Assembly (NCBI RefSeq): GCF_024139115.2
Contig: NC_085140.1
Span: 297,691,293 to 297,755,292, forward strand
Length of the DNA: 64,000 bases
DNA from: Armigeres subalbatus
Taxonomy: Eukaryota; Arthropoda; Insecta; Diptera; Culicidae
Reading direction: 5' to 3'
Positions 33,295-43,716 of this stretch are shown in pieces. A model generated the notes under the pieces. It saw nothing but the letters and a program-made list of their open reading frames with translations, was not told where the DNA came from and did no database searches. The position numbers and the translations under genes are program-made. Each line of letters begins with the position of its first letter. Within the stretch, counting starts at the first letter, position 1.

Positions 33295-34640
33295 CTATAT
33301 TTGACCCCGGGAGTCTTGCTCCGTCCCAGAAGGGGACGTGCCTAAGCCCCAAGCTGCTGGTCTATAGCCAACGGCAGCTTCCGGGGTGGGCGCGCAAGGC
33401 CTCTTTTCTCCCGGGTCCCAGGGCGTTGTTTGGATGGGGGTGTTTTCGGTGGGGTGGTCCTAATAAGAAAATATTGATTTACCTTTTGATAATTTATTCG
33501 GTGGCTACGGGTGACGAGAAATGCCGCCGAAGAGATGGTTCCGGTGAGCAAAGCGAACAATGCTCGTCCGCGCCACGGCCAGTTGTTGTTAGCGGCCGAA
33601 AAACCCCAGCGAAAGCGGGAACGGCGGTGGCCGAAGGACGGCTAACAGCTAGGAATGGCTTCGATTACCGCAGGCTTTGCAATAATGGTGGCTGGGTGGC
33701 GGCTGCAGTAGCGTCGTGTCCAAAATGGGCTTTGCCGCGACAGAATAAAGGCTTGTCGGAAAACGGCGGTGACGGCTGCGAGTAATAGCTTCGGTGCTGG
33801 CCGGATTTTAACCGGCTGAGGAACGGCTATGGCTGATACGGCTTGGTTGGCAGGAGGAGGGAGGTGAAGAAACGGACTTTGTAGCGGCAGAATACAGTCT
33901 CGTGGCAGGACGGCGGCGGCGTCGGCGAGGAATGGCTTGGATGCTGGTTGGTTGGTTCGTTCATCTGCCGAGGGACGGTGATGGCCGGGAATGCTTGGTT
34001 TGCAGGAGCGTAGAGGCGACGATAGGTAGCAGCTTTGCGGATGGCGGGTGGCCTATCGGATAACGGGGTTCACGGCGGATGTATTCAGCGTCTCGTAGAC
34101 GGCCAGTCGAATGTCGATGGCAGCATGAAATGGCCTATACTCAGCGGGTACTGACGTCAAAAGGTCGGGCCAGAAGCCACGTTGGCGTGGTAGGTCCGTG
34201 CTATCGTTTAGCCAGACGGAGCACAATGGCGACGTGGCTTTTCGTTATTTTCGCTTGTATGCCTCCGTTCGCGGTATAATCGAAACACTGTTGCACTTGG
34301 AGTATAATATCCTCCAGAAATAAACCGTTTGGTTTGAAATTTAACCCGAACAAAAAACAATTTTCCGTTGGTGAAAATATAACCGCACCATCGAAAGACC
34401 TTACGAACAATCCCCGATCCATCCAAAAATTCCAAAAAATTCCCGCCAATATCTCTTATTCTTGATCCTGGTTCTCACTCTCGCTACATGCCTCGCATAG
34501 CTACCACTTTTATCTCCTTCATCACTCGTTATCAGCGCTTTTGGTAGCAACACTCACCGCAGCCAAACGAGCCAATTTTAAATTGCCCGTTGATCTCTAG
34601 CTATACAAATTTTAGCCCTACGACCCCACACCAATTGCCA
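33295..34640. other. GC-rich island of unknown nature
   Basis: 1.3 kb clearly richer in GC than its flanks, with ggc/cgg motifs such as gaatggct and cggcggtgacggc recurring. Open frames (33426-33785 plus, 34079-34279 plus, 34201-34449 minus) have no recognised motif. It could be an untranslated leader of a retroelement, a divergent satellite, or a host promoter region. The sequence does not decide. Confidence 0.35.
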
Positions 34641-34655
34641 AAATAGTTACCGTTC

Positions 34656-34740
34656 GGTAACAACCTCAATTCGTCGAGCTGAGTCGATTGGTATATAACA
34701 CTATGGGTCTCCGAGCCATAGTATTTACGAGAAAGCCAAA
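34656..34740 (+). repeat. Dispersed repeat family D, end fragment
   Basis: Contains cctcaattcgtcgagctgag, tcgattggtatataacac and tatgggtctccgagcc, the block shared with 45300-45350 and 63680-63710. Confidence 0.65.
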
Positions 34741-34874
34741 ACACAATAATAGAGCTTTAAAAACAAGTGCTACAGGTACTCCAGTTGATTTGAGAAATAA
34801 ATTTCTACTGATACATCGGCATAATCGGCATAACCAGCCCTGCAGCTAATGAAGTTTTTTCGCTCAATTATATT

Positions 34875-35082
34875 CCGTGTATAGTCGAAAATCGAAAATT
34901 TGTTTTCAATAAAATGAAATATTTGCAGTTATCAGACGTCGCAACTCATTTCTGATTAGTGCGCATGATAGTACATCCATGCGTGCATGATGCGCACTAC
35001 TAATGAAATATTTCAAATTGTCGCGACTCGCGTCGCAGCGCGAGTGCTCAATCGCGCGGTCCGGTTTGGTGCCGGCCCGACA
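34875..35082. mobile_element. 208-bp insertion proven by a paralogous empty site
   Basis: The flanks cgctcaattatatt (left) and ttaatcagaatcatta (right) are contiguous in the paralogue at 28910-28945. The insert is bounded by atatt on both sides (34870-34874, 35083-35087). It contains gatgatgcgcac-type inverted motifs (gtgcgcat / atgcgcac) and a GC-rich cgactcgcgtcgcagcgcg stretch. The element class is unknown. Confidence 0.65.
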
Positions 35083-35709
35083 ATATTTTAATCAGAATCA
35101 TTAATCATTATTCTCATACTATTGAAAATTCCTCGAATAAATTCATCCAGGAGGTTCTACAGCAGCGGTTCTCAACCTGGGGTACATGTACCCCTGGGGA
35201 TACCTTAGATGGTGTCTGGGGATACCTAAGACAAAAATGCCTAATGGCGGATGTTAAATTATTATTGCAAAAAATCTAATTTTGTGATTAACATCGAAAT
35301 TTAAAACGACTTGTACACGTTTATTCAGTATATTTTATTCATTTGACTATCAGAGAGAATGGAATCTTTTTATTCTATTGAGGAAATTTGTCGACCTGAA
35401 TAACTACCACAATCCTATTGTTCGGGTTTTGAAGAGATTCTAGAATCGCTGTTCAAAGTTCCGCTGAATCTTTTGACGCCAAGCTTTGGCGAACTATTAT
35501 GCGAATCACAAATTGTTGCTGGGCATATAGTTTTCATCACAGGGATTCTATTGTGACTGACCCTCACTGTCATCGTGCACAACAAAAGCAACAAAAGCAA
35601 AAACAACAAATCAAAAACAAACTATTTGCGAATCAGGTAAACTATTTATTTTTAATTTAATCAATTAATGTGTTATTCTTAAAAACTATTATAATTTAGG
35701 TTAGGAAAA

Positions 35710-36512
35710 ATGGATGGTAACGATGATGCCGCATTTCTGAATAATTCCGAATATCCGGAAGCCGAGTATCAAGACATGCAATATGAGCGATCTCTGAGCC
35801 AACGATGATCCGTTGAATTCCGGATATGAATGGAGTGAAGTACCTTGCAATGAAGAGCTACCTTTGATAGGATTTCAAAGGTCAGAGGTCTAATGAAGTG
35901 GTTGATACGTTCGATCTCTCCGGTGACACAGTGGATGATATCTTTGAGGCGCTGTGGGGAGTAGCTAGTACGTTTTGTAATCGAGCACTGATTTATTCGA
36001 ACAGTCGCAGAATATCCGGATGCACTAAACTGGAATACGACGTCGAATGGTCCCCAAAGGAATTTCCAGGTAATGAGGACATGGAAAACTACGAGCTCGT
36101 TCAAGATCCTGATTCTGAGAAAGTGTATAATCTGAGTAAATCGAAGACGATCGAAGCTCTGATGAAATGGAACGACAACCATTTGAATCTAATTATTCAT
36201 ACGTATTCCTTGTCTGTTCAATCACATCAAATGTGGATGCAGGCCGAAAGCAAACTGATTCAACCAGCACAAAAAGACAGAGCAGGTGCGCATTCAACGC
36301 GTGAGGTCAAAAAGCTTAAAGAAGAACATTCATGGAGATTCAAGGACGTTTCGTGCTCCATCCCAGATCCATACCGAGTGGAAATCAGGGTGCTGAAACA
36401 CTTTTTTACTGTTGATGGCAAAATCCCTACAACATTCAAAAAACTTCTTCCTGTTGAACGTTCCATCCGTATAATATGTCTCTTGCAGGCCAGATTCGTT
36501 GGAAACTACTGA
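35710..36512 (+). pseudogene. Unknown acidic protein remnant, probably transposon-encoded
   Basis: ATG 35710 opens MDGNDDAAFLNNSEYPEAEY. A frameshift near 35808 and another near 35890 lead into a 204-codon frame (35898-36512) with VVDTFDLSGDTVDD-like sequence, LEYDVEWSPKEFPGNED, SKSKTIEALMKWNDNHLN and REVKKLKEEHSWRFKD. Beyond about 36350 the frame runs antisense to the transposase-like ORF and is probably meaningless. I do not recognise the family. A second ORF of the same DNA transposon is a fair guess. Confidence 0.45.
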
Positions 36513-36731
36513 CACCCCGGGCTTACGTCTAAACTCTCTTTCTTTTCTGCTGAAGAATGCGTGCATCTCGTAATGCTTGATCCAGTTGCCGATAGTTGCT
36601 GGGATTTTTCCATAAATCTTGGCCAGTGATTTTTGTGGTAGTCCGAGTACGTAGAATCCGAAAAGACAGTGATAAACTGTGTTCGAGGAGGCGTGTTTGC
36701 GATGGACCTCATTATGCAAAAGTAAAGCCAT
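36333..36731 (-). pseudogene. Transposase-like fragment: HTH plus part of a DDE core
   Basis: From ATG 36731 the minus strand reads MALLLHNEVHRKH, then GLPQKSLAKIYGKIPATIGN, WIKHYE (helix-turn-helix type) and RKERE. After an apparent internal deletion come YYTDGTFNRKKFFECC and HPDFHSVWIWDGAR. The last string resembles the second catalytic-Asp block of IS630/Tc1-type DDE enzymes (DGAxxH). The first Asp region is missing, so it is inactive. It converges with the plus-strand remnant at 35710-36512. Confidence 0.55.
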
Positions 36732-36915
36732 TGCAAAAGATTTGTACAAATTAATAAATAATAATATTTTTAATGTAAAGCAAATTACCAAATCAACTTT
36801 GTTATTTATTCACTGAATCATTTCGAAACAAGAATGTAAACATTAAAGAGTGCAAAAAAAATTGACAGTTCTACATGTCGCTGAATCTGGCACTGGTTTG
36901 GGGGATAAAATTTTG

Positions 36916-37070
36916 TGGCTTAAGCGCAATACCATTTCTGCATGCGTATATCATGAGGCTAACACGATGATACTTTTATGCCCAGGGAAGTCGAGACAAT
37001 TTCCAAACCGAAAATTGCCTAGGCCGGCACCGGGAATCGAACCCAGCCACCCTCAGCATGATTGACATGG
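36916..37070 (-). mobile_element. SINE S fragment
   Basis: Contains tatcatgaggctaacacgat, gatacttttatgcccaggg and ggcaccgggaatcgaaccca, colinear with the full SINE at 53391-53684. Both ends are lost. Confidence 0.75.
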
Positions 37071-37429
37071 ATGACGGTTTTCAAAAAGTCCATAGTAGCC
37101 CAAGAGTTCCTCAGAGGCTGCACACTAATTACGAATTCTACTAGCCACATCGGTTTGTGAAGGCAAAACAATAAACAATCGATGTACAGGAAAAAGACAA
37201 AAAGGCAGATAATCCTATTTTGACGAAGCTGGAATATTCGAACGCAGGAATTCCTCTAGTCCAAGTATGGGTATCAAAGCTCGTGGCTTTGCGAGAGGCT
37301 GATAAGAGAAAAATTTTCGACCTGTATCTACCGTTGGTCGAAAAAACAGTTCTAGATTATTAGTAAATCATAAATTACTATGATGGTTCAGGTCACAAAC
37401 AATGATAAGCAAAAAAATGCAAATGCAAA

Positions 37430-37566
37430 AAAATAAATAGGAGATCGTTATGAAATGTAGCAGGGTTTGTAAAATTTGCATCTACATTTAAAATGGTTCG
37501 GTATTCTTGAAGAATATTGGTGAAAACATCGAAAAAGCTTATGGGGTGCATTTTTTACCGTTCTGC
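37430..37566. mobile_element. 3' part of the CCAAAATGCACCCC-type MITE
   Basis: Matches 46385-46511: gagatcgttatgaaatgtag, acatcgaaaaagcttatggg, gtgcattttttaccgttct. The left end is missing. Confidence 0.65.
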
Positions 37567-37912
37567 CTACATACTTGACTTCTCTAGGCAAAATGACTAG
37601 CTCAAACCGAGTCTAATCTCGAAACCAGTCAACTTCAGCATGATCGGCTTTGTAGCAATGTATAATTTTGCTGAGCTATGCATGAACATAACAACATTAT
37701 AATCTCTGTTTCTTAATTGAAATTCCAAGATCCTCAGTTCTCAAAAATTCTATCAAAAACTTTTCTGTGAACAGGAAATCAAATTTCTTAGCAGCAATAT
37801 CCTAGAATTTTCATCAGAATTGCAATGTTTTTCTCAGAATCCCACATTTTAAAAATATTCTGAAATATATAAAATCTTCCAGAATTTTTTTATCTTCGTC
37901 GGCATTACATTA

Positions 37913-38825
37913 GGGGAAGGTGGGTAGACTTGATCCCCGGGGAGATTTGATCGCCCCCTGTTTTATCGAGGACTAAAGAAGTTTTGTTCTAGCGTATTTT
38001 TTAGTATAGATCCTCTAGACAAATGACCTTTAAGTGGTGAGTTATTTTTTGGATTGACAACCTTATTTATTCTGCAGGGCCGTTTGTATGTTTTGGCCTT
38101 CCTAAAGATTTTTTGATTGGCCAAGCAAAATTTTAACAACTTTTCATAACAATGACCAAATGCTTTCGTTTTTTCACAGCATAAAGACATAAATACGCTT
38201 AATGATCTGTATTGATGAAAATGTTAACATTCCATCAAAGTTTTAGGATATTTCGATTTGAAGTTATTGCCTCAATATGGGGACACTTGATCCCCCATTA
38301 GTCACCAATACAAAAATTTGGCGAAATAATTCAAAAAAATATAAATCTATTCTCAGGCTTCTAATATTTTGTAGATTTGACAGATCTGATGAAGGGTTGT
38401 CAGGAAAAAATATTCATTGCGTAGATATCATAAAAAGGGGATCAAGTCTCCCCAAATATTGAAATTACATGTGCTGTCGAGTTTAATAACAAAAATCGTT
38501 CACGTATACGCAGTGCAATTCGAAAATTTCGCGCATTTTGAAGGAAAAATATTTAAAAAATCTGAGGGCACCTTTCTAATTTTATTAAAGCAAGTTCTTA
38601 GAGAGGGATCAATTTCCCCCGAATATTTTAAAAGTCGATTTTTGACAGCACTCCAAAAAATCGATTGTGTATCAATAACAACAATAATTTAAGGACTGTC
38701 ATACATCACTAAAGTTGAATACTATATTTCTTAGAGAGTCTGTGTGGAAATCGCGTATGTTTATTTATTTTTGGCTTTGATACATCGGAAATCAGAAAAG
38801 GGGATCAAGTCTACCCAGTCTCCCC
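37913..38825. mobile_element. 0.9-kb TA-flanked element G, copy A
   Basis: TIRs ggggaaggtgggtagacttg and, inverted, ggggagactgggtagacttg, flanked by TA (37911-37912, 38826-38827). The same sequence recurs at 39483-40444. Repeated ggggatcaagtctcccc-like motifs occur internally. ORFs 37963-38190, 38277-38462 and 38417-38692 have counterparts in copy B but are short and lack motifs. Confidence 0.8.
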
Positions 38826-39139
38826 TATTCAATCGTTTTGATGGACGTGACGATGACAATCGAATACGAAATTATTACTTTTATATGCCTCCAGATAAAT
38901 TTTCAATAAAAAACATCCAGTGGGTACCTCAAGCTATGCAAACGTCTGAAGGGATACCACTGAAGGAAAAGGTTGAGAACCGCTGCTCTAGATGTTGCAG
39001 CGGAGGTACGCATAGGTACGCATTTGGTACATCAACTTAGAAGTATTTATTTTCAATTTTATGATAAGTGGCCTGAAAGCTAGACGGACATTATTCAATA
39101 AATTTAATAGTATTCGTATTCCTTCTATTTTTTTAGTAA

Positions 39140-39430
39140 TTCCAAAGGAAGATGCCTAAGAAGTTGAATAGGAAATTGCCTCAGGAATTCTTTCGGAAAT
39201 TCCTCAATGAGCTATATCGAAGATTGGAAATTTTTAAGATTCTCGGAATTTATTTTTAAAATTCCTCCGTGAATTTCTTTAAGAATGTTTATAACAATAT
39301 TGTGGAAGAAACTTGAAAGGAATTTCTAGAGAAATTGCTGTAGACTAGAGCAAGTTCCTCAAAAATGTCTTGAGGAAGTCATGATGGGAATTTAAAAGGT
39401 ATTCCCCAAAAACTAGCTGAGGTGTTTTTC
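39140..39430. repeat. Degenerate minisatellite of the aattcctc type
   Basis: Irregular ggaaattcctcaat-like units, as at 17830-18880 and 32780-33290. Confidence 0.5.
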
Positions 39431-39482
39431 ATATACTTTCTGGATAAATTTCCAATTTCAAATCTTTTATTGTTTCAGAGTA

Positions 39483-40444
39483 GGGGAAGGTGGGTAGACT
39501 TGATCCCCAGGGAGACTTGATCACCCCCTGTTTTATCGAGAACTAAACTGCAGCTAACCGCAAGTCGAGCACATCTGTATATGGAGGCCAATATACAGAT
39601 GTGCTCGACTTGCGGTTAGCGGCAGTAAAATAGTTTTGTTCTAGCGTATTTTTTAGTATAGATCCTCTAGACAAATGACCTTTATGTGGTGAGTTATTTT
39701 TTGGATTGACAACCTTATTTATTCTGCAGGGCGGTTTGTATGTTTTGACCTTCCTAAAGATTTTTTTATTGGCCACACAAAATTTGAACAACTCTTCATA
39801 ACAATGACCAAAGTCTTTCGTTTTTTCACAGCAACAAGCTACTGATGAAAATGTCAACATTCCATCAAAGTTTTAGGATATTTGGATTTGAAGTTATTGC
39901 CTAAATATGGGGACACTTGATCCCCCGTTAGTCACCCATACAAAAAATTGGCGAAAAAATTCAAAAAAATATAAATCTGTTCTTAGGCTTCTAATTTTTT
40001 GTAGATTTGACGGATTTGATGAAGGGTTGGCAGGAAAAAACATTTATTGCGTAGATCTCATAGAAAGGGGATCAAGTCTCCCCAAATTTTAAAATTGCAT
40101 GTGCGGTCGAATTCAATAACAAAAATCGTTCATGTATACGCACAGCAATTCGATAATTCCGGGTATTTTGAAGAGAAGATATTTAAAAAATCTGAGGGCA
40201 CCTTCCTAATTTTATCAAAGCAAGTTCTTGGAGAGGGATCAATTTCCCCCGAATATTTTCAAAGTCAATTTTTGACAGCACTCCAAAAAATCGATTATGT
40301 ATCAATAACAACGATAATTTAAGGACTGTAAATCAGTAAAGTCAAATACTATATTTTTTAGAGAGTCTGTGTGGAAATCGCGTGTTTCTTTATTTTTGGT
40401 TGTGATACATCGGAAATCAGAAAAGGGGATCAAGTCTACCCAGT
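39483..40444. mobile_element. Element G, copy B, carrying a mini-MITE
   Basis: Colinear with copy A from gggtagacttgatcccc to ggggatcaagtctaccc. The right end lacks the last TIR bases. Relative to copy A it gains 82 bp at 39548-39629 (element plus one taaa). The internal ORFs of the two copies (39907-40092 and 40047-40322, against 38277-38462 and 38417-38692) are the same length with modest substitutions. Confidence 0.8.
39548..39625. mobile_element. 78-bp CTGCCG mini-MITE, TSD taaa
   Basis: Palindromic ends ctgcagctaaccgcaagtcg and, inverted, ctgccgctaaccgcaagtcg, with taaa on both sides (39544-39547, 39626-39629). Copy A of element G is the empty site. Confidence 0.85.
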
Positions 40445-40925
40445 TTGGTGAAGACGCTCAAACATGCTCAAACATGTTCGGCGAACCTTGACTCCACCCC
40501 CGACAACTCAAACCAAAATCAAACCGTTTTATTTTTTTCCAACCGAGCCGCCAACTGTCAAATGGTTGTTCGAACAACTTCACACACGTTCAAACAAAGC
40601 AGCAACCGAAGCGTTTTCCTGAGGGCGGAGTCAATGTTCTTCAAACTGCTTGACTGGTGTGTACGCTGCATAACATTGGTTTTTTATAAAGCCGATCGGT
40701 TGTTTGGCATCCGGATGTTGCCATGGCGTCAAAGCAATACCGCTCAGATCAGCGTTGTCAGGTTGAGAGAGGCGCGTTTTATAATGTGTTGTTTTAAAAA
40801 TTATTAACCACTTTTTCGCCGCGGAATGCCATTTGGTGGAATTCAGTTAGAATAATTATCATTGAAACATTTACTAAATAGGTAGACCTAATCACATGCA
40901 ATCCGGTATAAATTCTGTTGGATTA
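40445..40925. other. Non-coding with loosely inverted motifs
   Basis: ccttgactccaccccc near 40485 and ggcggagtcaatgttcttc near 40625 are loosely inverted, which hints at another small DNA element. The plus ORF 40445-40807 (120 codons) has no motif. Confidence 0.3.
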
Positions 40926-41640
40926 TGATTTAAAGCAATGGAAGAAGATAATGCTTTCTTTGAATGACCTCATCCGGTCGGTATATTGAAAAGTGAGGAA
41001 AAAATGCCTTCTCGAAATGGACGCGATTGCTCGGTATAGAAGAAAAATCGGTTGAAAGACGATTAAGTTATTAGCCCATACTTCCTGACCACTTTTCGTG
41101 ACGGTCTCAGATTTGAAACTGCAGAATGACCCCCCTATGTTCCGGAAAGACGTAATCCTACGTCAAAAAAGGAGGTAGTCCCTTCTATGAATTAACGCAT
41201 CTGCCCGGAATAAAGGGAAAAATAATGCCTTCTTTGAATGGATGCGTCTGTCCGGTATAAGGCGAAAGGAGTTGATAATGCCTACTTTAAAAGAGCACGT
41301 GTTTCCGGTATAAGGCGAAGGAATGGGTAACGCTTTCGGTATGATGCGAAAGGAGTTTATAATTCCTTTTTTGAATGGATGCGTCTGCCCGGTAAAAGGT
41401 GAAAGGATGGATAATGCCTTTTTTGAATGGATGCATCTACCCGGTATACAACGAAAAGAGTTGATAACGCCTTCTTCGAAAAAACGCATCTGCCCAATGT
41501 AAGGCGAAGGAAGAAGTAATGTTTTCTTTAAATGTATACGACTGCCCAGTATGAGGTGAAAGCAGTTGATAATGCCTTCTTTAAAAGAACGCGTCTGTCC
41601 GGTATAAGGCGAAGGGAGGAAATAATTGTAGAAGTGCTGA
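40926..41640. repeat. ~60-bp minisatellite
   Basis: Units of about 60 bp built on aatgccttctttgaatggat, gcgtctgcccggtataaggcg and aaaggagttgat repeat roughly ten times with heavy divergence. The 189-codon minus ORF 41163-41732 reads through the units (LPSPYTGQTRSFKEGIINCF repeated with variation). The regular repeat makes a real protein unlikely but not impossible. Confidence 0.75.
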
Positions 41641-41659
41641 ATGAACACTAAGCTATTGT

Positions 41660-41835
41660 TATTAATATTCGGCCAAATAGTACATTCCGCGAAATGGTAC
41701 CTTTCGCCATTCGGAGAAATGGTACGTTCCACTATTCGGCGAAAAGGTACGAACCGCTAAATGTCGTACCACGAAATGTTACATACCGCCAAATGTAATT
41801 CCGCGAAATGGTTCTCGGCGAAATGTTGTACAAAC
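41660..41835. repeat. Short cgaaatggtac tandem repeats
   Basis: Motifs ccgcgaaatggtac, tcggagaaatggtac, cggcgaaaaggtac and ccacgaaatgttac repeat about every 20-25 bp. Confidence 0.7.
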
Positions 41836-42814
41836 ATTATGTTGAAAAATATATATAATAGGCATATGACCAAATTTTTGAGACAAAAGTCTACAGAGTT
41901 ATGCAGGAAGAAACATTTGTGATGTTGACGACATGTTATTGAGCATATTTCTTGAAATCAAATAGTATAACAAATGTAGAACATATTCATGCTTAGTCCC
42001 GTTTCATTTTCCCGTTTCAAGAAACAAAAACAACCCCTTTTAATTGTGTTGTTTTCGTGGAATGAACTTAGGAACTATGAGATGAAGTTCAGGAACATCA
42101 AATCTACATACGCTGGTGTTGAACAGGAAACCAGCTACTGGCTTTAATAAATTTGAAAAAAAAGGCATTGAGAAGAAAGCCCATAGTGAGGCGCCGCCGC
42201 TGTGACGAGCAAAGGCGATAAGACTAGAAGAGATAAACCTTCATACTAGAAAGATGCATTATCATTTAGCTCCTAGTCAATCGGTTCCGAAGTGCGTAGG
42301 TGGGATGGCATTGGGTGGGAAAAAAGTTAACAACTTCTTAAGATAACCGCTCAAATACTAGAAAAACGCAAATAAGCCTAAAAAAGAATAGATGTATGTA
42401 CAAATAAATAAGCATTTCTAGAATGGGAAGAAAGAACTGTGTGGGTAACACCCCGTAAATAATTAACGTTACAATACATCTACCTTTTTTATTATTTCGA
42501 TTATTGAACTGATAGACTGCATTAAAAAAATATAATTTGTTATTCGAGATTGAAATATTTATCTGTGTGGTCACAATGTAGTGGTGGAATAAAATGTGAT
42601 GTTTTCAGATCCTATAATAAGTGAAGACATTCCACTTAAAAAGCTCCAAATATTTGAACATAGCACAAATCTGTTTAAAAAAAATTGATGTATTTCTCGG
42701 AACAAATTAAGTGAATCCTGAAAGAACGCTCACTTGCTCTCAGTTTTTTTTAAAATAAATTTAACGTATAATTAATGCTGATTCTTCAAATACCATTTTC
42801 GCAAGTAAAAAACG
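41836..42814. other. AT-rich non-coding region
   Basis: No gene seen. 42580-42640 has gtggtggaataaaatgtgat and gaagacattccactt, distantly matching the palindrome family at 26794. Confidence 0.35.
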
Positions 42815-43131
42815 AATTACTATGTCTGAAACTCGATAATGCATGTGCACAACATGTGATAGATTTAGCTCGGAAAAGGTATTGGAGGGTAACCGCCCCT
42901 TCGGTGGGCTTTAATCCCACGACCCCAGTACGCTAGACAGGTGCTTTCCCTACTAAGCTACAAAGGACGACGGAGGTCCTTAGTAGCTTAGTAGGGAAAG
43001 CACCTGTCTAGCGTACTGGGGTCGTGGGATCAAAGTCCATCGACGGGGCGGTTACCCTCCAATACCTTTTCCGAACTAAATCTATCACATGTTGTGCACA
43101 TGCATAATCGAGTTTCAGACAGTAATTAATT
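42815..43131. repeat. Inverted dimer of a tRNA-like SINE head (~154-bp arms)
   Basis: Arms 42815-42968 and 42976-43131 are near-perfect reverse complements around a 7-base loop. Each arm contains gtagcttagtagggaaagc, acctgtctagcgtactgggg and a box B-like gtgggat. These are tRNA-like features also found in single copy at 49715-49835. The structure looks like head-to-head SINE copies or a foldback that captured a SINE. Confidence 0.85.
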
Positions 43132-43544
43132 TCCACTCCGGGTGGCTTAATACCCGGCATATAGGCAATTAACTTTGAGTATACTATAAAACGAAGGTAT
43201 ACCGACATCCTAAAATTTTTAGCAAAATATCTCAAGATGTTTCTGTACTTCTACATTAGGTTCGTTATGATTTATTTCGTATAAGAATATTTTATTCATT
43301 TAATTATTTGCGACAAACTTTCTAACAGAAGACATTACAGATATATCTATTTATATTTCCAAATCTTTAACATTATTCCACACATTTTAAATATATCAAC
43401 ACCAAGTTAAGGGCAAAAACAAACAAAAAATAAGGGCATGTGACTTTCCAGAATTCTGTATTCTATATAATCTAACTTTTACGAATTTACAATAGGAGAA
43501 AATACCTATTTTTGTCATTCTAAGCCTTTCACCAAATTGAAAGA

Positions 43545-43610
43545 TTAAAAACCCAGATTATTCCACCTAGCGGCGATGATGCCTTTCCCATGCATCGTAA
43601 AATGTATTGA
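43545..43610 (+). repeat. Dispersed repeat family D, end fragment
   Basis: aacccagattattccaccta followed by gcggcgatgatgcctttccc, matching the other family ends. Confidence 0.55.
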
Positions 43611-43716
43611 AAAAATCACATAAGAAATGTCAAAACAGCACTTTAGAGGAATAGATCGCATTTTTTCTATCATTTTGCATGATTTTGCAATAATTACTAT
43701 GCATTACGATCAAGCT

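Larger units (their letters stand above)
35163..38985. mobile_element. hAT-terminated 3.8-kb region (composite)
   Basis: The left terminus cagcggttctcaacctgg (35163) and right terminus ggttgagaaccgctg (to 38985) form hAT/Charlie-type TIRs. The adjacent octamers are ttctacag and ctctagat. They share TCTA and fit the NTCTANAN preference but are not identical, so either the TSD has decayed or the ends come from two insertions. Inside are transposase-like remnants, a SINE scrap, a MITE piece and a 0.9-kb TA element. Confidence 0.5.

Noticed and set aside
33295..34640. Leader of an LTR element with a tggcaattggtgtgg primer-binding-like site on the minus strand
   Set aside because: No LTR pair or coding region accompanies it; the tgg match alone is too weak.
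41163..41732. 189-codon minus ORF with internal repeats
   Set aside because: It reads through a degenerate ~60-bp minisatellite. No signal peptide, domain or splice context supports it, though a repeat protein cannot be wholly excluded.
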